64,000 bases of DNA from assembly GCF_018687575.1 (NCBI RefSeq), contig NZ_CP061297.1, positions 562,813 to 626,812 of the forward strand, read 5' to 3'. This document shows positions 16,323-23,319 of this stretch, one piece after another (position 1 is the first letter of the stretch; each line of letters begins with the position of its first letter). The translations under genes and the position numbers were made by a program. This stretch comes from Polynucleobacter asymbioticus (GTDB lineage Bacteria > Pseudomonadota > Gammaproteobacteria > Burkholderiales > Burkholderiaceae). The notes below the pieces were generated by a model. It was not told the DNA's origin, did not search any database, and saw only the letters and a program-made list of their open reading frames with translations.

Positions 16323-16516
16323 GGGAAAAGCATTTTTGGTTTAGGTGCCGTCCAAACCTTATTTTCAAGGTCAATTTGCTTCCAAGTTGCTGAGCTTACT
16401 GAGTCAGAGTGAACGGCAGTAAGGATTAAGAATTCCATTGCTTTGAAAGCCTCTCGGTTGAAAGCAAATATTTCACTGGGAATAGCTTGATAAGATAAGG
16501 TAATTACAGGAAAAAA

Positions 16517-16996
16517 ATGAAAACAAAAATCTTAATCAGCTCTTTGAGTCTAATTGCAGCATCTGCATATGCTCAGCCATCAATACCTGCTGGTGTATCA
16601 CCACCAGTTAATAGACCTGAAGTTTCTCGTCCAGCAATGCAATCTATGCCTCAAGTGGGATCAGCGGCTAAACCGCTCTCAGGGCCCGCTCTTAATGCCG
16701 CGGTTCCTGTAATGGAAAGTAGGATTGTTCCTTTTACAGGTAATGACGCAACTAACTCCGTGAGCGCAGGAGCCTCCGGTTTAGTTGGTGGCGTTAGTGG
16801 TAGTGGTGGGGATGGTAGTCGCGGCGGAAATGTTACAACACCAAAACCTCCGTCAACTATGTACAGCGGAGTTGGCCCATTGCCTGCGAATGATGCAAAA
16901 GCTCCAACTAGTGTTGGTGCTACTGAAAGAGAATACGCGCTTTTCATGGGGGCTGAGATAGTATTGGAGCAAAAAATAATAAATGTTGTTGATTAA
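16517..16996 (+). CDS. Secreted Pro/Gly-rich protein 5 of the paralogous array
   Basis: 159 residues. Signal MKTKILISSLSLIAASAYA and mature start QPSIPAGVSPPVNRPEVSRP. The middle differs from its neighbours (IVPFTGNDATNSVSAGASG, then a Gly/Ser-rich GGVSGSGGDGSRGG), and the linker PLPANDAKAPTSVG is followed by a unique tail, ATEREYALFMGAEIVLEQ then KIINVVD, predicted helical. A GGAAAAAA leader precedes the ATG. A hairpin terminator lies 55 bp downstream. The 194-bp gap before it (16323-16516) holds no gene or clear signal that I can see. Confidence 0.7.
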   Translation: MKTKILISSLSLIAASAYAQPSIPAGVSPPVNRPEVSRPAMQSMPQVGSAAKPLSGPALNAAVPVMESRIVPFTGNDATNSVSAGASGLVGGVSGSGGDGSRGGNVTTPKPPSTMYSGVGPLPANDAKAPTSVGATEREYALFMGAEIVLEQKIINVVD

Positions 16997-17050
16997 GCTG
17001 TTGATACGCAGCTTACTTACACAGGCGATCACTTTACAGGGGATTAAGAG

Positions 17051-17070
17051 ACCTGCTTCGGCAGGTTTTA
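17051..17070 (+). terminator. Hairpin terminator after secreted protein 5
   Basis: Stem ACCTGC / GCAGGT with a TTCG loop followed by TTTAA. The same GAGACCTGCTTCGGCAGGTT sequence occurs after the next paralogue with a longer T-run, suggesting gene and terminator were duplicated together. Confidence 0.7.
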
Positions 17071-17111
17071 ATACAAATCTAATTGTCAAAACTTAAGGAA
17101 TAGGAGAAAAA

Positions 17112-17540
17112 ATGAAATCAAAACTTTTAATCGCTTCATTGGGCCTAGTGGCAGCATCAGCTTATGCTCAGCCATCAATACCAGCTGGTGGCGCGTCACC
17201 ATCAGTCAATAGACCTGAAGTATCGCCAACATCTATGCCTCAACCAGCAATGCAAAGACCAGCGCCACAGCCTGCTGTTGGAGCGACTGGCGGTAATGGT
17301 GGTAACGGTGGTAATGGGGGCTTGATGATTGGTAACGGTGGTAATGGCGGTAATAGTGCGAGACCAGCCCCACCATCTACTATCTCCAGCGGTCCATTAC
17401 CTGCGAATAATGCAAAAGCTCCAACTAGTGTTGGGTCTATGAGTGAGGCTCAGGCTGAGTCTTTGAAGGAAATTCAGACCCAGCAGCAATTGGCACTCCA
17501 ATCATTGAGTTTGGCAAATGAAACTGAGCAAGGAAAATGA
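17112..17540 (+). CDS. Secreted Pro/Gly-rich protein 6, QTQQQLA-type tail
   Basis: 142 residues. Signal MKSKLLIASLGLVAASAYA, mature start QPSIPAGGASPSVNRPEVSP, a PQPAVGATGGNGGNGGNGG block and the ANNAKAPTSVG linker. The tail is a helix, ESLKEIQTQQQLALQSLSLA followed by NETEQGK. The same QTQQQLAxQSLSxAN tail ends the oppositely oriented gene at 17760-18236, so this tail is a module used by two proteins with different bodies. Leader AAGGAATAGGAG before the ATG. Followed by a strong hairpin terminator. Confidence 0.72.
   Translation: MKSKLLIASLGLVAASAYAQPSIPAGGASPSVNRPEVSPTSMPQPAMQRPAPQPAVGATGGNGGNGGNGGLMIGNGGNGGNSARPAPPSTISSGPLPANNAKAPTSVGSMSEAQAESLKEIQTQQQLALQSLSLANETEQGK
17351..17434 (+). 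repeat. 84-bp exact direct repeat, copy 2
   Basis: Identical to 16181-16264; codes for the conserved linker that ends in KAPTSVG, with different sequence on its 3' side. Confidence 0.93.
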
Positions 17541-17593
17541 TGCAGTATCAACGGTGTTAATAGTTGCTCAAGTGCCAAGAGAAATAATGAGAG

Positions 17594-17616
17594 ACCTGCT
17601 TCGGCAGGTTTTTTTG
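17594..17616 (+). terminator. Rho-independent terminator after secreted protein 6
   Basis: Stem ACCTGC / GCAGGT, TTCG loop, then a run of seven T. It ends the rightward array of secreted proteins. Confidence 0.88.
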
Positions 17617-17759
17617 TAGGTGAAGAGCCTCTATTTGCTTAGTAAATACCACCCGTTCAAAAGCTTAAATCTTTCCTATATTGTAGAGCGCAAGGCAGGA
17701 TCACAATTACCTGCAAGAGGGTTTACAAAGTTGATGGGTTAGAAAAGCAAAATTGGGGG

Positions 17760-18236
17760 CTACTTATCAGTAGCAGTGATTACGTTGGAGCTAGAACTAT
17801 TTGCAATCGATAACGACTGAATGGCAAGCTGTTGCTGGGTTTGCAGCGCTTTTAATTTAGTGGATTCTTCCTCCATATTGGCATCAATTAAAGATCCCAC
17901 GCCAACATCCTTGACTTCACTTAGAGTCGTAGCTTTCGTAGAGGTGGTGTTTGGATTTTGCTGGGGCGTACTAGAGGCTGCGGAAGATGTTGTTGAATAT
18001 GATGCTGGCTTGTAAGACTCCAATTGCTCTTTTTTTTGTGTGGGTGCGGGTGCATAAGTTCCGGCAGCATTATTTTGTTTATTGGGTAGAGAGGTTTGCC
18101 CAATATTATTTTGGCTTGCTGATCCAGGGGTTGAGCTAATGGCGCCCATGGAGCTACTTGGATGCAAAGGTTGGGCGTAACTCAAAGGTGAGAGGATGGC
18201 TATTGATAATGAGTGGATTAAAAATATTTTCTTCAT
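17760..18236 (-). CDS. Secreted Ser/Thr/Gln-rich protein sharing the QTQQQLA tail
   Basis: 158 residues with signal peptide MKKIFLIHSLSIAILSPLSYA-QP. The body is Ser/Thr/Pro/Asn-rich with no Gly block. A short VKDVGVGS segment stands where the paralogues have the PTSVG linker, and the C-terminal part KLKALQTQQQLAIQSLSIAN closely matches the tail of the protein encoded at 17112-17540 on the other strand. It thus belongs to the same functional group but with a diverged body. Function unknown. Confidence 0.7.
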   Translation of the reverse strand: MKKIFLIHSLSIAILSPLSYAQPLHPSSSMGAISSTPGSASQNNIGQTSLPNKQNNAAGTYAPAPTQKKEQLESYKPASYSTTSSAASSTPQQNPNTTSTKATTLSEVKDVGVGSLIDANMEEESTKLKALQTQQQLAIQSLSIANSSSSNVITATDK

Positions 18237-18283
18237 GGCATCTCCCAGAGTTTTCGCTTAAGTTTAATCTGACTATAACCAAT

Positions 18284-18505
18284 CAAAATACCACTGTCAA
18301 TGCTTGGTCCCAAGGTAGCGGAGCCACCATCCCAGCTGCCAGTCAGTCTGAATATCTGGCACAGAAAGGAAATGCTATAGATGGCTTAGGGTATCTTGAT
18401 TTTGTTGCATGGGCTAAATCGCTGTGTACAATGGGTCAATGTGTATATGGCTTTGAGGGCCGAATCAGTCTGGGGATATGCTGGCCTCGGGCACCAATCG
18501 ATTGA
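18284..18505 (+). pseudogene. Open segment, possible 3' remnant of a gene
   Basis: This segment is open in one frame up to a TGA at 18503-18505 and has a plausible protein-like composition (ATIPAASQSEYLAQKGNAID, then LDFVAWAKSLCTMGQCVYGF). The only ATG that would start it lies inside the opposite-strand gene, so if real it is a 5'-truncated remnant. It contains the second copy of the tRNA-Leu 3' end. It may equally be non-coding. Confidence 0.3.
18483..18496 (+). repeat. Candidate att half: second copy of the tRNA-Leu 3' end
   Basis: Exact 14-nt copy of 9875-9888 in direct orientation, 8,608 bp away. It marks the right-hand limit of the array of secreted-protein genes. No other tRNA structure surrounds it. 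Confidence 0.45.
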
Positions 18506-18517
18506 TTTCAGGCATTC

Positions 18518-18964
18518 TTGAAATACCTCCATCTCCTTTTCTTGCTTTTATTTGCCACCCCCAGTTTGGCTGTGGAACCCCTGGTGTTTATTTGCGAGCG
18601 TTCAGAAAAGAATTACACCGAAACCTATGAGTTCAAAGTCGTTCCCGCTTCAAAAAATCAGAAAGCTAAAGTCTTTTTTGATAATCGAGATTTAGATCGG
18701 TCGAATGAGTTGGGCAAACAAACCGTGAAGAATGTGTTGATCACCGAACCTACAGTCCTTGTGTCAATAGAGGCGCATTTCCCACCAGAGATTTTTGATG
18801 GCGTGCAATATGGAGCTGGTTTGGTTACCACGGCGATTGTGATTAATCGCTCAACTGGTCAGCTTAGAAAAGCGGAGACCGTAAAAGGTGGAATTCTCTC
18901 TGCAACCCTTGGTGAGGGTACGAAGACTTATCAAGAGCAATGCGCTGCTACTAACAAGCCTTAA
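18518..18964 (+). CDS. Unknown small exported protein
   Basis: 148 residues from a TTG start preceded by CAGG; signal peptide about residues 1-18 (HLLFLLLFATPSLAVEP). The mature part (FICERSEKNYTETYEFKVVP, VLVSIEAHFPPEIFDG, GLVTTAIVINRSTGQL) looks like a small beta-rich domain with two cysteines, one near each end. I do not recognise the family. It is convergent with exbD, overlapping it by 4 bp. It lies just outside the candidate island. Confidence 0.6.
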   Translation: MKYLHLLFLLLFATPSLAVEPLVFICERSEKNYTETYEFKVVPASKNQKAKVFFDNRDLDRSNELGKQTVKNVLITEPTVLVSIEAHFPPEIFDGVQYGAGLVTTAIVINRSTGQLRKAETVKGGILSATLGEGTKTYQEQCAATNKP

Positions 18965-19374
18965 TTAGGCTCAGTGACAAACCCCAGTTTTGTTAAGCCA
19001 GCGCGACGTGATGCGGCTAATACCTGAGCAACATATTCATACTTCACAGATTTATCAGCGCGTAAATTGATTTCTGGTTGCGGCTCCTTTTGAGCTGCTT
19101 TTTCTGCATAGCCATCAAAAGTCTTTAAATCAATCGGTGTGCTATTCCAAAATATTTGACCCTGAGCATCAATCGAGAGTTGAACTGACTCTGGCTTGAC
19201 CTCATTGCGCACGCTATTAGCCTTAGGCAATTCAACCTTTACCGCTTGTTGAATCACTGGCAAGGTAATGATGAAAATAATTAAGAGCACCAACATGACA
19301 TCCACCATCGGAGTCATATTGATTTCAGCCATGATGCCGCTTTCTTCTTGATCGTTCTGAAGATTAAAAGACAT
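18961..19374 (-). CDS. exbD: ExbD/TolR family proton-channel subunit
   Basis: 137 residues: a short cytoplasmic start, one membrane span (about residues 23-43, with the functional aspartate in NMTPMVDVMLVLLIIFI, Asp25-like) and a periplasmic domain ending KLGFVTEP. Works with ExbB to convert proton-motive force into movement of TonB for uptake through outer-membrane TonB-dependent receptors. Last gene of a tonB-exbB-exbD set. Confidence 0.95.
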   Translation of the reverse strand: MSFNLQNDQEESGIMAEINMTPMVDVMLVLLIIFIITLPVIQQAVKVELPKANSVRNEVKPESVQLSIDAQGQIFWNSTPIDLKTFDGYAEKAAQKEPQPEINLRADKSVKYEYVAQVLAASRRAGLTKLGFVTEPN

Positions 19375-19376
19375 AT

Positions 19377-20069
19377 TTATTCTCCAGATTTCACACGGGC
19401 ACCAGTTGCAAAGTAAGCGAGGAGATCATTGCCAAAGCGATTGAGGTCAGCGATCAATAATTTATTGGCGCGATTAATGGCATTAAATCCCAGTACGGCT
19501 GGAATCGCTACCGCCAAACCTAAGGCAGTCATGATGAGCGCTTCACCAATTGGACCGGCGACTTGATCAATCTGGGCGCTACCTGAGCTACTAATGGCAA
19601 TCAAAGCGTGATAGATACCCCATACCGTTCCAAACAGACCGACAAAGGGTGATATTGCGCCAGTAGAGCCCAAGAAGGTAAGTCCTTTTTGGAATTGCGC
19701 TGCTACACCATCAATGCTGTTCTTGAGACTTCTTGCCATCCACTCGGAGTAATTCAGCGTTTGCAGAAGCTCGCGATGGTTGGTGGATTGACTTTGATGG
19801 TGGATGGAGGCGCTACTTGCTGCCTTAGCAACGTGATAGTAGGGATTACTTGCATGATTCGTGAATGCGTTCAGACCTTGATCATATGAGGTGGCACGCC
19901 AAAATTGATCTATTTCTACCTTCAATTTATTCAGAGTGCGCAAATCCCAAAAGCGTGACAGGATGATGACCCAGGTTACAACAGAGCAAGTGAGCAGGAT
20001 GATTGCTACAAAGCGGGTAACCGCATCGCCTTCAAGCCATAAATTGGCTAATCCAAATGGTGTATTCAT
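19377..20069 (-). CDS. exbB: ExbB/TolQ/MotA-family proton-channel protein
   Basis: 230 residues with three membrane spans (about residues 15-37, 130-155 and 175-195) and the family signatures GLFGTVWGIYHAL and GPIGEALIMTALGLAVAIPAV. Forms the pentameric inner-membrane channel around ExbD. Assigned ExbB rather than TolQ because tonB lies directly upstream (5-bp gap) and no tolA/tolB is present. Confidence 0.95.
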   Translation of the reverse strand: MNTPFGLANLWLEGDAVTRFVAIILLTCSVVTWVIILSRFWDLRTLNKLKVEIDQFWRATSYDQGLNAFTNHASNPYYHVAKAASSASIHHQSQSTNHRELLQTLNYSEWMARSLKNSIDGVAAQFQKGLTFLGSTGAISPFVGLFGTVWGIYHALIAISSSGSAQIDQVAGPIGEALIMTALGLAVAIPAVLGFNAINRANKLLIADLNRFGNDLLAYFATGARVKSGE

Positions 20070-20074
20070 AATAG

Positions 20075-20767
20075 TTAATTCTTTAAATTGAATTTAATTA
20101 AAAGGTTGGTAGAAATTCTTTGAGGCGAACCATTTACGAGAAATGGCTTAAAGCGATAGCGACGACCAATCTCTGTTGCTGCACGATCTAATCTTGGAAA
20201 GGAGCTGGAGCGTAATAAAGCTACATCTTCAACATTCCCTGACTCATCAATAATCAATCTCACCACTACTTCACCTTGCTCCCCAGATCTTTTTGAGAAA
20301 GAAGGGTAGTAAGCATCGGCATCAGGCTGATATACGACAACCAGTTTACCAATGTCAGTCTGAATCGGTGTGCCGCTAGACCCGGAGGTCGTGGCAGGCG
20401 CAACAGTGGCATTGGGTGCTTGGGATTCGCTTTTGGACTGCGGTGTTGGTGGAGTTGCTGCCTGTTGCTGGGTTTGTGGTGGGCTTGGCGCTTGGGTGGA
20501 TTTCTCATCCACAGTTTTCTTCTTTTGCTCTTGCTTGGGTTTTGGCGGGGGTGCGGCTGGAGTAGCTTGAGGCTGCTTAGCGGCCTCAGGACTTACAAGA
20601 TTAGCCATGACTCGTGCATCGTCAAGATTATTTTCATGATCGGGTTTCATGCCACTCTGAAAACCAATTAAAAATAGTAGGTGTAATGCAATGACGATGC
20701 CGATGATGATCCGCTCGGTTTTATCGAAGGGTAGACGCGCATTCATTTGACTTAAGAAGGTGCTCAT
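20075..20767 (-). CDS. tonB: TonB family energy transducer
   Basis: 230 residues: N-terminal membrane anchor (about 20-38), a long Pro/Gln/Lys-rich periplasm-spanning linker (about 60-130), and a C-terminal TonB domain with YYPSFSKRSGEQGEVVVRLI and RRYRFKPFLVNG. It links the ExbB-ExbD motor to TonB-dependent receptors. The ATG start overlaps the murI stop codon (ATGA), so murI-tonB-exbB-exbD are cotranscribed. Confidence 0.95.
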   Translation of the reverse strand: MSTFLSQMNARLPFDKTERIIIGIVIALHLLFLIGFQSGMKPDHENNLDDARVMANLVSPEAAKQPQATPAAPPPKPKQEQKKKTVDEKSTQAPSPPQTQQQAATPPTPQSKSESQAPNATVAPATTSGSSGTPIQTDIGKLVVVYQPDADAYYPSFSKRSGEQGEVVVRLIIDESGNVEDVALLRSSSFPRLDRAATEIGRRYRFKPFLVNGSPQRISTNLLIKFNLKN

Positions 20768-21570
20768 CTAAAGGCGCTCACTAACTGAGATTGGGTGCTG
20801 TGCTCCTTGAGATCTGTTTGCATGAGCTCATGCGCCATTTGATGCAAACGCCCGGCATCTTTACTGCTGATGAACTGAATGGAGCCATACTCACCTTCAT
20901 CCAATTGCTTGCCTTGCGCCTCTAATTTTCTTTTGAGTTGGCGCACTACAGCATCACTGGTATCAATGAGATTAATTGAATCACCCAACAGCTTGCGGAT
21001 AGCTTTACGTAAAAAAGGATAGTGCGTACATCCCAGAACCAGGGTGTCAGCACCTGCAAGCTGAATGGGTTCAAGATGCTCAGCAAGTAACTCTAAAGTT
21101 TCTTCGCTATTGGCTTGGCCTGCCTCAATAAGTGCCACTAAACCAGCTCCGGCTTGTTTTACAAACTGGCAGTTCGGAAGGGTAGCCAGTAAGGCGCTAA
21201 ATTTATCGCTCTTAAGTGTGGCCTCGGTTGCAAGTACGCCAACAATCCCATTGGCCGACTGCATTGCTGCAGGTTTGATACCAGGCTCTACGCCGATGAT
21301 GGGGATATTGCACAGTTCATCACGAATATTGGCAATCGCTTCGGCGGTAGCGGTATTGCACGCAACCATAATTGCATCGCATCCCTGTGCTGCTAAAAAT
21401 TGGCATAACTCCATACTGCGTGAAGCAATCCACTCACTGGATTTTTCTCCATAGGGAGCATTGATCGAGTCTGCCAAATACATATAGTCATGCTCGGGAA
21501 GCTGGCGCAGAGCCTCATCCAAAATGGATAAGCCTCCCACGCCAGAATCAAAAACCCCGATGAGTGCCAA
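20764..21570 (-). CDS. murI: Glutamate racemase
   Basis: 268 residues, full length. The N-terminal GVFDSGVGGLSI motif and the two catalytic cysteines, Cys71 in VACNTATA and Cys181 in LGCTHYPFL, are present. Makes D-glutamate for peptidoglycan. Lies 58 bp after the fumarase gene on the same strand. Confidence 0.97.
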   Translation of the reverse strand: MALIGVFDSGVGGLSILDEALRQLPEHDYMYLADSINAPYGEKSSEWIASRSMELCQFLAAQGCDAIMVACNTATAEAIANIRDELCNIPIIGVEPGIKPAAMQSANGIVGVLATEATLKSDKFSALLATLPNCQFVKQAGAGLVALIEAGQANSEETLELLAEHLEPIQLAGADTLVLGCTHYPFLRKAIRKLLGDSINLIDTSDAVVRQLKRKLEAQGKQLDEGEYGSIQFISSKDAGRLHQMAHELMQTDLKEHSTQSQLVSAFR

Positions 21571-21628
21571 GTAAGTTCGCTTAACTAAGAGGTGCTTGAT
21601 TGAATGAGTAAATGACGCACTAATTCAC

Positions 21629-23152
21629 TTAAGCGATCTTGACTGGAATGCCAGCAATCTTGGCTTGCCATTCCTTGGGACCCGTATCATGCATTGAAAT
21701 GCCGGCCGAACTGACGGCTACCGTCACTGGCATGTCTTTGACATCGAATTCATAAATCGCCTCCATACCCAGGTCAGCAAAGCCAACCACCTTGGCCGTC
21801 TGAATCGCTTTAGAGACTAAGTAAGCAGCACCACCAACAGCCATGAGGTAGGCTGACTTATGTTTCTTGATTGCTTCAATTGCAGTAGGACCACGTTCTG
21901 CTTTACCAATCATGGAGATCAAACCAGTTTGAGCCAGCATCATCTCCGTGAACTTATCCATACGAGTTGAGGTGGTTGGGCCTGCTGGACCAACTGCTTC
22001 GCCCGCTACCGGATCGACCGGGCCAACGTAATAGATCACGCGGTTCTTAAAGCTCACTGGTAATTCTTCGCCTTTGGCGAGCATGTCCTGAATACGCTTA
22101 TGAGCAGCATCACGACCAGTCAAAATTTTGCCGTTCAGGAGCAGTGTTTCGCCTTCTTTCCAGCCAGCTACTTCTTCTGCGGTCAAAGTATCCAAATTTA
22201 CGCGCTTGGACTTCTTGGTATCTGGCGTCCAAGTCACATCTGGCCAATCCGATAAGGAAGGCTTTTCTAGTATCGCTGGACCATCGCCATGCAAGTGGAA
22301 ATGTACGTGACGGGTTGCGGCACAGTTTGGAATCATCGCTACTGGCAATGAAGCTGCATGCGTTGGGTATTCCATGATCTTGATGTCAAGAACAGTAGCT
22401 AAACCACCGAGACCTTGTGCGCCAATGCCGAGCTGATTCACCTTCTCGTATAACTCTAAGCGTAGCTCTTCAGCACGCGTTTTTGCACCGCGTGCAATCA
22501 GCTCCTGAATATCCACAGGACCCATCAAAGACTCTTTAGCCATCAACATGGCTTTTTCTGGAGTTCCGCCAATACCGATGCCTAGGATGCCAGGAGGGCA
22601 CCAACCAGCACCCATCGTTGGGACAGTCTTGAGTACCCAATCTACGATCGAGTCAGAAGGGTTGAGCATGACCATCTTGGCTTTATTTTCAGAGCCACCA
22701 CCCTTGGCTGCGCAAATGACTTCAACATCATCGCCCGGGACAATTTCGTAATGAATGACGGCGGGGGTGTTATCACCTGTATTTTTGCGTTTACCTGCTG
22801 GATCAGCCAATACGGAAGCTCGTAATGGGTTCTCTGGATTCATATAGGCGCGACGAACGCCTTCATTCACCATTTCGGTGACGCTCATGGTGGCATCGCC
22901 CCATTGGACGTTCATACCAATTTTGAGAAAAACAACTGCAATACCGGTGTCCTGACACATTGGGCGGTGGCCTTCTGCGCACATGCGGCTATTGGTCAAA
23001 ATCTGCGCAATCGCATCTTTGGCGGCGGCACCTTGCTCCAGCTCATAAGCCTTACCCATGGCTGAGATGAAGTCCTTGGGGTGGTAATAAGAGATGAACT
23101 GGAATGCGTCTGCAACGCTTTGAATGAGGTCGTTTTGTTTGATATTTGTCAT
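21629..23152 (-). CDS. Class I (iron-sulfur) fumarate hydratase
   Basis: 507 residues, typical of the oxygen-sensitive class I fumarases. Candidate [4Fe-4S] ligands are Cys66 (RPMCQDTG), Cys185 (GWCPPGILGIGIGG) and Cys277 (IPNCAATRH). The C-terminal half carries the beta-domain with YYVGPVDPVAGEAVGPAGPT (fully visible) and AVGGAAYLVSKAI. Interconverts fumarate and malate in the TCA cycle. Divergent from acs with a 167-bp intergenic region. Confidence 0.95.
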   Translation of the reverse strand: MTNIKQNDLIQSVADAFQFISYYHPKDFISAMGKAYELEQGAAAKDAIAQILTNSRMCAEGHRPMCQDTGIAVVFLKIGMNVQWGDATMSVTEMVNEGVRRAYMNPENPLRASVLADPAGKRKNTGDNTPAVIHYEIVPGDDVEVICAAKGGGSENKAKMVMLNPSDSIVDWVLKTVPTMGAGWCPPGILGIGIGGTPEKAMLMAKESLMGPVDIQELIARGAKTRAEELRLELYEKVNQLGIGAQGLGGLATVLDIKIMEYPTHAASLPVAMIPNCAATRHVHFHLHGDGPAILEKPSLSDWPDVTWTPDTKKSKRVNLDTLTAEEVAGWKEGETLLLNGKILTGRDAAHKRIQDMLAKGEELPVSFKNRVIYYVGPVDPVAGEAVGPAGPTTSTRMDKFTEMMLAQTGLISMIGKAERGPTAIEAIKKHKSAYLMAVGGAAYLVSKAIQTAKVVGFADLGMEAIYEFDVKDMPVTVAVSSAGISMHDTGPKEWQAKIAGIPVKIA

Positions 23153-23319
23153 GGTTTTGGGCTGAATTATGTAAGGTTTCTTCTATTTTAAGGGTTTGCC
23201 ATAGAGCAAATCTAGCGTGTTTTCACTTATCTTATTAGCTCTTGGGGATGCGTTTCCCTAACTCTGCGCTATTTTTGCAGAAAAAGACGACTGATTATTG
23301 AATAGAAGGGCTGTGAAGC

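Noticed and set aside
18158-18236. ATG at 18158 as start of a 115-codon gene
   Set aside because: Its first 26 codons are antisense to the signal peptide of the 17760-18236 gene; only the part after about 18284 could be a remnant.
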